DNA of 64,000 nt from Patellaria atrata CBS 101060 (GCA_010093705.1 MU006093.1:699912-763911), one strand, 5' to 3'. Numbered from the stretch's first letter, positions 35,043 to 47,007 are shown. The notes: generated by a model from the sequence alone, not told the origin. A program made the numbers and translations.

Positions 35043-38000
35043 TTACTCCGCCTTCTTCCCATCTCCATCGTCACCGAGAAGCATAGCCCTGAAATCCGCA
35101 TTACTCTTCGCCGCATCCGTCTCCGCCTTCTCGCCACCAACCTCTTTGTTCCCATCCCCAGTCCTCGTTCCACCCAATCCCACTCCACCACTCCTGAAGC
35201 CCAAGCCTCCTCTACCGCCCCTCCTCGCACCCGGCTGAGCAGGCCGTTCCACGATCCCGCTTCCCAGACTCTTCGCCTGCTTCTCCGGTTTGGGCCGCTT
35301 GGAAAACTTATCCCACTTCCTCTCTGGCTGCAACTTCATCATCTCCTCCGCCGTGCCGACTCTGATCATGCGTCCAGGAGCGATCTCGATCCCTTCGATT
35401 CCGAGACACGCTTTGCCCATGTCGTTGACGTTCTGGAACTCGACCAAAGCGCCCTGGTGATCGGGGCGAAGGATGACCTTAACGAGTGGGCCGTAGGGCT
35501 CGACGAGTGCGCGGATGCGGGCGTCGTTGACGGTATCGGGGACGTCGAGGAGGGCGAGCGTGCGTTCTTTGTAGTGGTGAGCGTCGGGGGTCGAGGCGCG
35601 ACTTTCCTTGCTCATACTGCCTCGTCTACCGTTAGCGGACGGTTCGGGGGAAGCGGAGTTGAGTATTGTTGTGGCAGTACGTTTGGCGCCTGTGGCGGCC
35701 TCGGACGGTTTGATGTTCAACACGCGACCCGAAAGCTGCACTTCCCGCGAATCAAAGCTCTTGATAGCTTGCTCGGCGTCCTCCTTTGTTGCCATGGTGA
35801 GGAAAGCGACACCCTTGTTTAGACCCTTGAGGGTGGTGGGCATACGGACTCGTTCGACTGTTCCGAAGGGAGTGAAGAGCTCCCTTACGTCTTCTTCCTT
35901 GCTCTTCCAAGAAATGTTTCCGACGAAGATTTCGCGGCCTTCGTACGCAGGACCATGACGCTCAGTTTTCTTTCCTGGGTCCGATATCTTGACGATAAGC
36001 TTGTGTTTCGGGTCAAGAACTTTGCCGTCAAGTTCGAGGGCTGCCTCAGCCTGTTCGGCCTTCAGGAACTGTGCGTAGCAGAAGCGTCGATGGGTGTTGA
36101 ACTGAAGAGACGGAAAACGGATTTCCACAATCTCACCGTATGGTTTGAAGAGGTTTCGAAGGTAATCTTCGTCTGCTTCAGGGGGGAAGTTCGTAATCCA
36201 GAGCGTACTCTTGACCGCCCAGCTAACGGAGATTTGATGTCCATCGATCTCTCTTCCATCTCGACTAAGAGCAAATTCAGCTTCTTCCTTTGCGTTGAAC
36301 TCCACTGCTGCTGAGTGTTCCCCTTTATCTTCGATTATAGAGATGAAATTGACCATACCGCATTCTCCAAAGAATTTCCGCAATTTCGTCTCGGTAATTC
36401 CGGGTGGTAAGTTCTTGACAGTTACAGTGGTGTTCTCCCGGTCTCGCTTCATCTCTGTTTCCGTGGGTAAAACACCATCGACGGACTCTTCAGGTTTCAC
36501 TTTCTTGGAAGTAGCTTCGGTAGAATCATCATCCCGCTTACGCTTAGTGGACGTATTTGCATCCACATCCATGGGCTGTGAAGCTGAGAAGTCCCCCTGT
36601 TGGGTCTGAACTGCTGCAGCTTCTGCTTCCCTCTGTCTTCTCGCCCGAACTTCATTCGTGCGCTTTCTAGCATCGATAATAGCTCGCTGAACCTGTTGCA
36701 CATTTTCATGCTGCTCGCAGTGACTGAGATACATTGGAATTATCTGTTCAGGCCAATCCACTGTCTGTGTTCTGGAAAGAGCTTCGCTGAGCACATCAGT
36801 AGCAAGGCGCGGAATCGGTAGGTCTTGAGGGGTTCGATGATCTCTCATCACAAACTTGGACCAGATTGCCATTTCCCAAATGTAATAGCGGTACCAGAAG
36901 TCATAGCTGTCGCCCTGTTGAGGTACAAGTTGTCGCCATAAAGCACGAGCTGCTTCCACATTGCCGCTCTGAGTAAAAAGCTTAATGTGAATGCGCTCTA
37001 AGCGGTAAAGACGATCACCCTTGTAGTCCTTTCCGTACCTCTTCTCACCAATCTCTTTAACGTGCTCCAGTGCTGAGCGAATCCCAACTTCCGCGATGTC
37101 TTGCTCGTCTTCCCCGGCATGTGGTTCGAACGCACGACGTCGTAGATATCCGCACCATGTGATGTACACCTTGAGTAGCTCGTCCATTCCGGCTGCATCT
37201 AGGAGGCCCGTCTTTGTTGCGCGGTGCTTTACGTCTTCCATCTGTCCGAAATCCTTACCTTCGGCTTCTAGTGCTAGTAATAGATGGGACCACAGATCAC
37301 CAGACCAAGGACAATGCCTTGTCGCACGATCAAGGACCGAGAGAAGGGGTGGAAGCTGAGACTGAGGACGCTGGACTAGAAATTCGACGTAATCTTCCCA
37401 TAAGTTTGCATCAGATGGAAAGCGCACGGTAGCTCGCTCAAACAGGGCATTGATAAGATGTACACTAAAGACACCCTCTGTTCTGAGTTCCCAACCAAGA
37501 TACTCCGAGTACGCATACCACTCTGCATCCCGATCGCCATTTCTAACTGCTTGAGAAATCTTGAGCTCGTACGATTCCCTAATGGTATATTGCTTTTTCG
37601 CTTGGGATGCTTTTTGCGTGGTCTCTGCCATGGTTCTTTCATAGTCTTTAGTATTGACATAACGAGTAACAAAACCAGAGAACATTTGGAATGTGTTTTC
37701 CCAGGTGCTATGTGGTTTGGTAAGTCGACTGATAAACAGGCTTCTCAAATTGTTGACTTTTTCATGAGAGGAAGTTCTCTCTTGATCCATCCTCATGATT
37801 TCGATATAGCGATCCCAAACGATGTTACTATCATTTAAACGCCACTGGGTGGTATTTACGGCCTGGTCCCAGATAGTGATCATGGGTTCCCACCTGAAAA
37901 CTTCCCGGCCTATTTCCTTATCCTCTTTTGACCACTTTTCTGTTGCATTTTCCGGATCGTGTGCACATGCCCAAAGGTGGTACATATATTCACCATATAA

Positions 38001-39014
38001 CAACCATAGCGCTGCGCTGTTATGTTCTTCCAGTACGGCCTTACTACAGAGCTCCATAACAGCAACTCTGTCATCAACGTTTCTCGCTAAGGACTTCTCA
38101 TCGTTGATCCAATCGATCCATAACTCTTCTCCAACTGGGAATCTCGAATCCATGACGCGTCGAGCTTGTCGAAGGTCTTCTAGTAATTCATAGGCATGGC
38201 CATCTGCAGAGTTAACGAAACCTTTATGTAATAGATTCACGAATCGAACGTGAGATGTGAAGTCGTAGGGGTTTTCTGAAACGTGCTTTGAGAGATCAGT
38301 GATAGTTTTAAGGTCTTCAGCGGAGAGCGATGCTGCAGCGTATACACGAGGTGGTTCCGGAGGTGTGTCCATTGTGAGGTCCTTTCCTGATCGCGATGAA
38401 AGTGAACGAGGTAAATTCCCGAGAGCGTAGCTATGACACTTGTTGTTAGTGAGACTGAGTAAAGTGGGGTAATATTTGAAATGATAGGGAGGTGACGCAC
38501 CTGATCGAAGGTCGCGTTGATTCACTAGCTTGCCTCGTTGCCTGGTGATGCTGCATGGAAGCCAAGTCTACACACAAACCCCTATTATTAGCCTCTTCAC
38601 AGCAAATTTATAGAATCCAAGTCAATGTCCCTCACCTGCTAATGTATCCATGCCCGGAGTAGAGCCTTGCCGGTGAAGAGCAGGATGTGGAGGTGTTGCA
38701 CGACTTTCCACATAAGGGTTTCTTGGCTCTGATGTAGGCGTAGTATGCGCACTTTGATAATGTATTCCGTTTTGAACTATTGAAGATAGACCGGGAGACG
38801 GAAGGTTCGAGTGTTGCGCCTGGTACGCAGCATTGTACAGTTGCTCCTGCGGTTGTGGTGAAGATGTTATTTGTTGACTTAGTGAGGAAGACTTCCTCTT
38901 CGCTGGTCTGCCTGGTCTCTTTACCGGTGAGGCCTGTTTATGAGGAGAAGCTGCGGGAGACACATCGCGTGATACCGGCGAGTCCTCTGGCGAAAGGAGA
39001 GCACGAATATCCAT
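35043..39014 (-). CDS. PRP24: U4/U6 snRNA-annealing splicing factor Prp24 (SART3-like)
   Basis: Prp24 reanneals U4 and U6 snRNA when the spliceosome is recycled. Three exons with agreeing phases (39014-38636, 38567-38501, 38430-35043) give 1277 aa. The N-terminus (MDIRALLSPEDSP) is a disordered Ser/Pro segment with an AT-hook-like KRPGRPAKRK, and the 67-nt second exon encodes DLASMQHHQATRQASES. HAT/half-TPR helices fill about 170-720. Four RRMs follow at about 812-880 (VKNLPPG), 887-960 (LWITNFPP), 979-1053 (IFVGNISWK) and 1102-1175. Near the end SNADFRAMLLG matches the conserved Lsm-ring-binding tail. The combination of HAT repeats and RRMs is that of SART3 and filamentous Prp24. A shorter start at 38,372 would drop the disordered region. 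I prefer the long form because both introns keep phase and the segment looks conserved. Confidence 0.9.
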
Positions 39015-39695
39015 ATCGGAGTCGAGAAAACAGAGTTCTTCCTGCGGGTGATTAGGGGAGGTTTGTCGGGATGGAAGGACAAGTGTCAAACGGAGCGTCT
39101 AGGGGGATATAGACATGGCATTCACTCATGTACGATGAATGAAGGTGAGGCAGCGGATAGATGAGGGTAGTGAAGCGCAAAAGTCGCATTCGCGATGATG
39201 GTTGTCGGTTGATGGAAAAAGGTTTCAAATTTGGCAATAGAGGTGTCGCATCATCAACCTAATAATGATCCAAGGCTGGATCAATCATGATGGTGTGGCG
39301 CTGGCGCTTATGTCGCGAACATAGCACCCAACCTACGGCAGGGACTACGCCGCTACCGAGCCCACATCCCGGGTACTCAGGGCTGGTAGGGGTGCCCAGA
39401 ATTGGGTGGTAGTCTGTAGTTAAGACAGCTGGTGGGGTTTGCAGCTGAAACCCTTCTAGAATTCTACTCTTCTAAGAGTATGACAAGCTTAACTGCACAG
39501 TACAGAGGCACACTATCACCATCGACTTTGAGTGACGTCTTTACGCTCTGATATCATAAGAGGTAGTCTATTTTACTATCTTTGCGTTGGGAAGTACGAA
39601 TTTTGTTTGCATATTCCCCTTGATAAAACTCTTTTGACTGTAAAGCAAAACGACTTACTTTACACCTGAGTGGCAACGGTGACACAACAGACATC
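39015..39695. other. divergent intergenic region, PRP24 and PhyH-like gene
   Basis: About 680 bp carrying the promoters of two divergent genes. No clear motif, repeat or RNA gene was found. Confidence 0.4.
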
Positions 39696-40665
39696 ATGAT
39701 CTCTATAGATGCTGGCTTGTCCGAAGATCAACTCCAATTTTGGGATGAAAATGGCTATCTGCTCATACCAGAGGCCCTGGACCCCTCCACTGTCTCCGAG
39801 CTCGTAAACGAAACGCATCAGATGCTTGATAAACTTTCCCTGGAGGATCATCCTATGACAAAATTTAGCACTGGTCAAGATGGAAATGCTCATGTCGGGG
39901 ATGATTACTTTCTAACCAGCGGTGACAAAGTCAGGTTCTTCTTTGAAGAGGGTAGGTATTCTCTTTAGTTATCGGAAAGACGAATATCTAATCTGGATAG
40001 ACGCATTCAGCAGCTCCGGTGAGCTCATTAAACCTAAGCAACGAGCGATCAATAAGATAGGACACTATTTGCATCATGAAATACCTTCTTTCCGAAAGAT
40101 ATCTCTTTCTCAGCAAAATACTCGAATAGCTCGTTCTCTTAACTTCCGGGATCCACGTGTACTGCAGTCTATGATCATCTGTAAATCGCCAGAGATCGGA
40201 GGACGTGTACCGCCCCATCAAGATAGCACTTTCCTTTATACCAATCCACCGAGTGCTGTTGGATTCTGGTATGCACTTGAAGATGCCACTAAGGAGAACG
40301 GATGTTTGAGTTTCGCCAAAGGCAGTCATAAGAGGACTCCTATTAAGCAAAGATTCGTTAGAACTCCTCAAGGTGGAACTGGATTTATTGGCAATGATGG
40401 CGCTGAATTCCCAGAGGACATCCAGAAGCTACAACAGAATGGCACGGATCGCGTGAATGAGGAGGAAGAAGAATACACGATGGGAGAAGTTAAGGCTGGA
40501 ACCTTGGTCTTAATACATGGTAATCTGCTGCATAAGAGTGAGAAGAACACGAGCAGTAAAAGCAGATTCATTTATACTTTTCATGTCATAGAAGGCCAGC
40601 AGGAGTATGATGAGAAGAATTGGTTGCAACCTCCAGCAAAGGGGTTCTCGAGACTTTATTCATGA
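39696..40665 (+). CDS. phytanoyl-CoA dioxygenase (PhyH) family protein
   Basis: A 2-oxoglutarate/Fe(II) oxygenase resembling human PHYHD1. Two exons (39696-39951, 40001-40665) give 306 aa. The N-terminus SEDQLQFWDENGYLLIPEAL is the classic PhyH opening. Iron ligands are H158-x-D160 in PPHQDSTFLY and the His of LLHKSEKN (H263). The Arg a few residues later in SSKSRF would bind 2-oxoglutarate. The ALEDATKENGCLSFAKGSHK segment is also typical. The substrate is unknown: PHYHD1-type members need not act on phytanoyl-CoA. There is no peroxisomal SKL-type end. The last codons are RLYS. Confidence 0.9.
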
Positions 40666-41046
40666 AACATTAATAAAGATACATATAGGACAGTACAAAT
40701 AAACAAATCTTTACCAAGGAGAAAACTCTATCTTAAGAACTTTCAATATTTTCTGTCAAGTGTAAGGTAAACAGTCAACGACGATCTCGGACAGGGTGAC
40801 CCCGATCTTATCGCGATAAGATAGTCAAAGTCTGTGCTTGCTCTATGTCTACGACTTTAGTGAATGCAGGTTCCTCTCCAACGTTCGATGCGTTGACTAC
40901 GCAATTGCTTTGCAACATGTTACTCCGGCCTAAAAGGTTCAGCTGCTCGCATACATTTGCTTTCAGAGAAACGGACCATTACCATACTAACCCATAAACT
41001 CGAGGACTACACGACCTAAAAAGCCATGGCGTCCATCTGGGCATCA
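40666..41046. other. intergenic, nothing recognised
   Basis: About 380 bp. Near 40,790-40,820 is a palindrome-like stretch (CCCGATCTTATCGCGATAAGA) containing the GATA/TATC word twice in opposite orientation, which could bind a GATA factor. No gene is visible. Confidence 0.3.
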
Positions 41047-41612
41047 ATGAACTATACACCTCCTCGCGGCGCATGTAATCACAAGGTATCTATATTCTCT
41101 CCAACATGTGCATGTCTTAGATTCATGCTGCATCCTCTCAAGGTACATATCTTATACTTCTAGCTACCTTTCTACATTACCAACGCTATCTGACTGTTTC
41201 ACAGGTTTCTACCTCATTCGAATGTGACGGCTGCGGTCATCACGCGTCATTCCACAGCATGGAGAATAAGAACGAAGATGAGATTGTGAAACGTTGGCAG
41301 GTGGAGGATAAAGAGATAGAGGAAGCGCTGAATACTTCTGGAAATGCAAGGAAGAGACCGAGGAAAGTAACAGAAGAGTCCACGACCAATATTCGCCCGA
41401 GAAGAGCTATTGGTAAAGCAGATCACCAGGAGCAGGGACTCTCGGGGACTCTTGGTGCTAGGTCAGGGGGTTACATAGGAACTCTGGCGCCAGGTTCACT
41501 GTTACAAACTGTTACCTGGGGTACTATTGGTGGTTTTGTGCAAGAGATGTCCGATACAGGAGCTGGAGATGAAATGCAAGTGGTGAAGGTGAGAAGAGCA
41601 AGAAAGAAATGA
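41047..41612 (+). CDS. small CxxC-H protein, 148 aa
   Basis: Two exons (41047-41085, 41205-41612) join in phase 0. The joined N-terminus carries CNHK from exon 1 and ECDGCGHHASFH from exon 2, so Cys/His residues from both exons could form one zinc site. The middle is basic (NARKRPRKV), followed by a Gly-rich hydrophobic stretch (about 90-120) and a basic end (VKVRRARKK). I recognise no named family. An upstream ATG at 41,027 is one base out of frame as printed, so the start at 41,047 is used. The 119-nt intron is longer than most here and could hide a micro-exon. Confidence 0.55.
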
Positions 41613-41957
41613 AGATATAAAGATATTGTTTTGCTTCATAGTGCGGTCTGTATCTTAGGTTTCACTGAATGGATGAGCGTCACCGCGTGGAAATGATTGC
41701 TTAGTAATATCTCACAGTAGGTACGGAATAAGAGTGAAAAGCGATTGAATACAAAATAGCCAAATACTCAACTATAAATATACTAATCTTCTTCGTGATA
41801 TACTACTGGAATATACCTCCATTTCCAAGCGATGTTGGTCGAGTTATCTGCCTTATGATACCGTAAACGCTCCTTGCTACTCGACCTCTAAGCTCCGCAT
41901 CTCAACATCAACAACTTTTGCGTTTACCGACACTAATTCCCCTGAAGCTGCTATAAG
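41613..41957. other. intergenic, promoter of the TPR gene
   Basis: About 345 bp between two plus-strand genes. A/T-rich with no identified element. Confidence 0.35.
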
Positions 41958-43442
41958 ATGAGTGCAGTATTTAGCAAGATTGCTCCCCGACTGATACCAA
42001 GAGGCTCACAATGTCCCAATAAAACTCCCCGTTTTGTTGTCGTCCAGCACTTTCACCACCCATCGCTCCCATCTGTGCGCCACTATGTACTTCACGCGCA
42101 ATCTCGCACCAAGGTCCCCTCGAAGATCCAATCTCTATCACAACAATGTCAACAGAGACAACAGAAGTCAACAGTAGAAAAAGGAAAAGAGTTATGGAGG
42201 GAGAACCCGATTTCTGTCTCCCTAGCCGCAATTTTGTAATACTCCTCCACTTTTCTAGTACTTATATAGCACTGGGCACTAACAGTATTGTAGCATTCTT
42301 TTCGGTGCCGGCTGCCTCGTATTCGCCAACTACTTTTACATTCATTATATCATCGGCGGCTTCTCACGCTACCCTGAACCCGTCGCCAAAAAGCTACGGC
42401 GGGCACTCTTCTATGCGAATCCTACCAATCTCGACATCAAAGAGGCGATCAAATATTACATGCAAGCTCTAGTGGTCGCGGACGAGATCGGTATGAACCC
42501 CTTCGGCGATGAGGTCATGGGAATCAAGGTCCATCTGGCCGCGTTCTTAGAAAAGCATCATAACTATAAGCCTGCGATTGAGATTCTGGAGATTATCAAG
42601 AAGGATTGTTTTAAGTGGGTGGAGGAATTAGGGCCGAAACATTTTGAGGATGGGCATAGGACGCGGATGTTAAAGAGAACCGTTGAGCTAAATACGAAGT
42701 TGGGGGAGCTATATTCGAATGTATACGTTGACGAGAGAGATAAGGCGGAGGCTTGTTTGATTGAGGGCGCAGAGACTTATCTGAAAGAGAGGAATAGACG
42801 GAATAAACAAGGTATCAAGGAAGGCGAGGGTGACTGGATGAGTGAGGAGGAAGCTGGAGCATCCATGGAAGGTATATTCACTTCCGGCTCTCTGTCTGAT
42901 TGAAATTTTCGATGCTAATAAGACTAGCACTGGCCCACAACTATGAGGAAAAGGATATGCACTATCTCGCAAGCCCCCTCTTTCTATCAGCTCTGTCCCT
43001 CTCGCCCCCCAACTCTTGCCACACCGTCATCCTCAGTAAAACACCTCTAGGTTCCCCAATCGGTGACCTAACATTACTAATGCATCCGATAGTGAATAAT
43101 CTCGCAACCTCCCTTGCCCAATCACGCCCACCCCCTTCCGGCTACAACTCAGACCCTCAACCCTCACCACCCCGTGAAGTTCTTCTCTCCCAAGCCAAAG
43201 CCTGGGCACAAAAAGCCATAGAAATTTCTAAACAGATAAAATCTCCAAATCGAACAGAAGAATGCGAGATAGGTTGTGCAACCGCAACACATAATCTTGG
43301 GGAACTTGCAGAAATGGCTGGGGAGATCGAAGAGGCGAGGAAAAGGTATGAGGAAGCAAGAGCTTTGGCTAAAAGGGTGGGGTTTGAAGAAGGGGTTAAG
43401 CAGGCCGAGGAAGCGAAGAGGAGGTTGGATCAGAGGGTGTGA
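41958..43442 (+). CDS. mitochondrial TPR protein, Mgr3-like
   Basis: Three exons with agreeing phases (41958-42235, 42294-42871, 42928-43442) give 456 aa. The first 85 residues are basic and Ser/Gln-rich without acidic runs, like a mitochondrial presequence. The first junction completes one membrane helix (about 88-108: SLAAIFILFGAGCLVFANYF). The rest is TPR-like helices: NLDIKEAIKYYMQALVVADE, YKPAIEILEIIKKD, and a final ATHNLGELAEMAGEIEEARK repeat. This architecture matches yeast Mgr3, an inner-membrane adaptor that helps deliver substrates to the i-AAA protease. The family match rests on architecture rather than a diagnostic motif, so other mitochondrial TPR proteins remain possible. Confidence 0.72.
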
Positions 43443-43680
43443 GGGGTGAGAAGGCGGGATGTAAGATATATTGTGGTATGTACTATCAAGATACGCTTTA
43501 TGAAACATAATGCGGTGTTTATTTTTCTATTCTCTGCCCTTAAGCTCACGAACCCATTGACCATTACTCCCCTTCATATTTCCCTTGGGTTGTGTAATCC
43601 ACCTTAAATCCTTTGCACCTCTCATTTTCTCCTGTTAATACTTATGGATATCGGTATACTATAAGTGGGTTTGGAGTTTA

Positions 43681-45930
43681 CTAAATATTCGATCCAGTTG
43701 TGGCAGTATAAATCATGAGCGTGTCATCTGATTCGTCTTCTCTATAATTCGCTCCTATGCTTTCTCTTGCTTCATTTGTAGGGGTTGGGATATCCGCCGT
43801 CTCTTCCTCTACATCAAGATGGCAGCATTCGTTTGAAGGTAAATGATTTACAACCTGGTTTGCTCGAGGTCGCAACGAGGGGTTTTCATCCATCATTCCT
43901 AAAATCAGGTCCAGGATTTCCTGGTTCCGTTTTGGGGTTATCTTAAAGCCATCGACTTTGCCGCTATGGGTCCGAAGTCTATCATTAATCCAGGTCCCAA
44001 GCTTATCAAGATTGTCGCCGTATCCCAGTCCTATACACTGCTGCATTTCCTCTCTCGAAAAACCTAATATCGTTGTCTGCATTTCAAGGAAAACGCATCC
44101 AAGGGAATATATATCAGATGATCTACCTCGTTTGTCCCAGGCCCAACCTTCTGGAGCTGCGTATCTACGTGTCATTAACCGGGTCCCTCCATTTGCTGTC
44201 ATACTACTTGTCAAGTCTGAAAAGTCCAAACCGATTCCAAAATCTGTGAAATACATGTGGGCATACTGTGCTCCTTTTTTAACCACGATGTTTTGTGGTT
44301 TTATGTCGTTGTGACGGACCATATTGTCATGCATGTATTCAACGGCGTGTGCCAAACAGGACATCGACCGCTTCAAAGAGAATCTGTTTCTGCGAGTTAT
44401 CATTCGCTGAACAGGGTCCCGGGAGGGTAAACTGCACTCCCTCATAAAATGGGCAAGATCGTATTCGCAGACTGGACTCATAAGAAAACTGAACGAAGCA
44501 TGATTCGAATAGCTACCGACGACTTGGACAATATGAGGGTGTTGTAGAGTTCGCATTATGTTTACTTCTGCTTGAATCTGCTCGAAGAAGCTTCTTTTTG
44601 TCCTCTTAAAAAGCCGAATGGACTTCCTAGCTAAAAGCCTAGAGCCACACATGACAGCATCAACATATCCCATGCCGCCAGTTCCTAATACTGAGACGCT
44701 AGTAAGAGGGACTTCTTCCTCTGGGAGGTAATTGATGTGGAAGAGACCGCGCCCAGACCAATCAAACATTGGAGTGACTCGTGCAAGCATAACGGTATGA
44801 TCATCAATATTTTCTCGGACAGTCATGTCCGCGATTCTGATCCGATCAATCAAGCCATCATCGTACGGCCCTTGCTCCTGAAGATGCGGGTAATCATTTA
44901 ACCCCGTCCACTCTTGAAACGTTGTTTGGTCTAATCGATGATCATCAAAGCAACATCCGCCGCAGCATTTTCCAAAGTACGTCGAATTGGTACGCAAGAA
45001 GAACGAGACAGCCTCTGCAGTAGGCCTATTCTGCGGTAACCTTGCAGTCATTCCTCGGATCATATCAACGAAAGCATCTCGCTCTGTCAACCGCGGTGAG
45101 TTATCGAATGCAAGCTTTCGTAACTTCTGTGAATATTCCAGCTGTTCCTGGGTTAAATCAGCGCCATGAAAAGGGCTCGAACGATGTGCTCCATCCTGAT
45201 CGCTCGGTTTTATGTGCACCCGACCTTGCAATGCCCAGAACATATCTTGAAAGACGAGACCTAAAGAAAATATGTCTTGCGAGGTCCCACGTGCGGTTTC
45301 ATCGATGACCTCTGGTGCTGCGTATAATACCGACTTTCCCGTCATACCAGTCGAGAAACTATCCTCTTTGCCTTTGAAACTATTCGACAGACCGAAATCC
45401 GTTAGGATTGGATTTCCCTTGAGGAACAGTACATTGCTCGGTTTAATATCTTTGTGTTTGACAGCAATCCTTTTCGAGTGAAGGAAAGCAATAGCAGTTG
45501 CAAGACACCCGAAAGCTTCTTTCATACACGTTTCCCAGATAGCTCCTCTTTCAGCAAGCGAAGTGGCCATGAGCTCCTTCAGAGTGCATTCAGCAACTGG
45601 ATGGAGAAGGAGATAAAACCTGCGGTTCAACGTATAACTCCCAACAAGCTGTATGATGTGCCTGTGGACGATATTTTCAAGAATCTCTGCCTCCCGCTTA
45701 CATTCTTCGTTTAACACTTCAATGTGCATCCGTTTGCGTGCGAGAAGATGGTCTTTAACCTTGACTACTGTTACAGAAGCTTGTCCGCCTTCTCCTAGCT
45801 CATCATATCCTTGGAACGTAGCGGCCGTGCCTTCGAATTGCTCGCCGGGGCCATATTCGACGTGTTTATTTCCAGTGGATGACCATATGAAGTCTTGCGG
45901 AAGTCTAGTGGGTAACACCTTATTTTCCAT
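43681..45930 (-). CDS. tandem protein kinase, two kinase domains
   Basis: A single open frame of 749 codons from an ATG. The frame stays open further upstream but without ATG. Domain 1 (about 40-310): glycine loop GEGGQASV (45-52), ATP lysine K66 in LARKRM, catalytic loop HKDIKPSN (159-166), DFG at 178-180, and APE in YAAPEV. Domain 2 (about 410-715): GTGGMGYV (416-423), K436 in LARKSI, RHNDIKPQN (from 539), DFG at 563-565, YAAPEG. Both lack the Arg of HRD (HKD and HND), yet all ATP- and Mg-binding residues are present, so both may be active. A linker of about 100 residues holds KCCGGCC. No transmembrane segment is visible. The substrate is unknown. The family looks fungal-specific and expanded. 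Confidence 0.85.
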   Translation of the reverse strand: MENKVLPTRLPQDFIWSSTGNKHVEYGPGEQFEGTAATFQGYDELGEGGQASVTVVKVKDHLLARKRMHIEVLNEECKREAEILENIVHRHIIQLVGSYTLNRRFYLLLHPVAECTLKELMATSLAERGAIWETCMKEAFGCLATAIAFLHSKRIAVKHKDIKPSNVLFLKGNPILTDFGLSNSFKGKEDSFSTGMTGKSVLYAAPEVIDETARGTSQDIFSLGLVFQDMFWALQGRVHIKPSDQDGAHRSSPFHGADLTQEQLEYSQKLRKLAFDNSPRLTERDAFVDMIRGMTARLPQNRPTAEAVSFFLRTNSTYFGKCCGGCCFDDHRLDQTTFQEWTGLNDYPHLQEQGPYDDGLIDRIRIADMTVRENIDDHTVMLARVTPMFDWSGRGLFHINYLPEEEVPLTSVSVLGTGGMGYVDAVMCGSRLLARKSIRLFKRTKRSFFEQIQAEVNIMRTLQHPHIVQVVGSYSNHASFSFLMSPVCEYDLAHFMRECSLPSRDPVQRMITRRNRFSLKRSMSCLAHAVEYMHDNMVRHNDIKPQNIVVKKGAQYAHMYFTDFGIGLDFSDLTSSMTANGGTRLMTRRYAAPEGWAWDKRGRSSDIYSLGCVFLEMQTTILGFSREEMQQCIGLGYGDNLDKLGTWINDRLRTHSGKVDGFKITPKRNQEILDLILGMMDENPSLRPRANQVVNHLPSNECCHLDVEEETADIPTPTNEARESIGANYREDESDDTLMIYTATTGSNI

Positions 45931-46657
45931 TATGGAAGCCGTGAAGATATTTTCTGCTACAAGTCTTATTGAGTGAAAGGTAAGGCTCCTGACGGCCTCA
46001 ATGAACTGGGAACATCCCAATTAATGAAAAGAAGAGGCAAGAACTTGCCAAACTGAAAGCTATTAGCAGTCTGAATACCCCGCTGATATGCACCCCACTT
46101 CTCCCAATAGGCCGCATTGCGAAGGCTGATGTTCAGCCTTGTTGAGTACCTCAGCCTTGCCGGAATGAATACATCCAATCACAGTATATCTGCAATACTG
46201 AAAAAATATCCCTGTAGGCAAGATCAGCACGTATAGCCTCGTTAGTCTCCACTATCATTATATCTGAAGTATCACTTCCCTTGCCGTGGCATACCTGGTC
46301 TATTTTCAAGCTGTCTCTGACCACTGTACGGGAAAGAGGAAAACGTACTAGGAACTCATAGGCGTACATGCAACCATACCATACAGACCAGCGAAATATC
46401 GTTAATCTCAGTTCAGCCCGCTAGTACAGGATATGTCGATTAGGGGTATAGCGACTGAGATACGTACATTGTGACAGGGTAGTGAATATAACACAACTGA
46501 ATTTTGAGTGTATACGGATAGCTCGTACGCCCTCATCATAATCGACAACTTAGAATATCTGGGTGAGAAAATATGTTTTCTCCAAACGCCTTCAATGCCA
46601 ACCTTGATCATGTACTGTATCCCTGGAATCATTTTCTTCATGACTGTTGCTTTCAGA
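45931..46657. other. intergenic, nothing recognised
   Basis: About 730 bp upstream of the tandem kinase. Minus-strand frames of 70-77 codons at 45,966-46,641 could not be spliced convincingly to the kinase. No repeat was seen. Confidence 0.35.
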
Positions 46658-47007
46658 TCAATTCACCAGCCTATACACTCCTAACCCTACCAGTGTCGCC
46701 GAGATGGCCCCGATCCCAACCTGGCGGGGAAGCATCCCTATCCGCGATCTCGCGATCCGAGCGCTCTGTTGCCGCATCTGGTGTTGTGAGGAAAAGAAGG
46801 TGTAGAAGCCGAGACCCAAGAATGCAGTTGCGCCTAGATCTGCTCAGTATGTATTCCTGTAATTGGAATTTCGAAGTTCGAGAAGGGAGTAGTACCGAGG
46901 ACTCTGCATGGTGTACAATCATAGTCGCGCCGCTCTTGCTTGAGGAGTGTAGAAAGTTCGTCAGGCTTTTGCAGCTCGGCGAGGGTTGGAAGGCTATCTT
47001 TGGCCAT
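46658..47007 (-). CDS. Dmac1-like protein (complex I assembly, DUF4536)
   Basis: Two exons (47007-46896, 46839-46658) give 97 aa. Exon 1 ends with the conserved DYDCTPCRVLG, the Cys pair typical of the DMAC1/TMEM261 family. Exon 2 encodes two membrane helices (GATAFLGLGFYTFF and VGIGAISATLVGLGVYRLVN). The human relative is needed to assemble the distal part of the complex I membrane arm in the mitochondrial inner membrane. The frame is open 53 codons upstream of the chosen ATG. The short start is used because MAKDSLPTLAEL fits the compact family length. It lies head-to-head with APM3. Confidence 0.8.

Noticed and set aside
45966-46369. Minus-strand frames upstream of the tandem kinase as possible extra N-terminal exons
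   Set aside because: No donor/acceptor pair joined them to the kinase in frame with a convincing product, and the kinase is complete without them.
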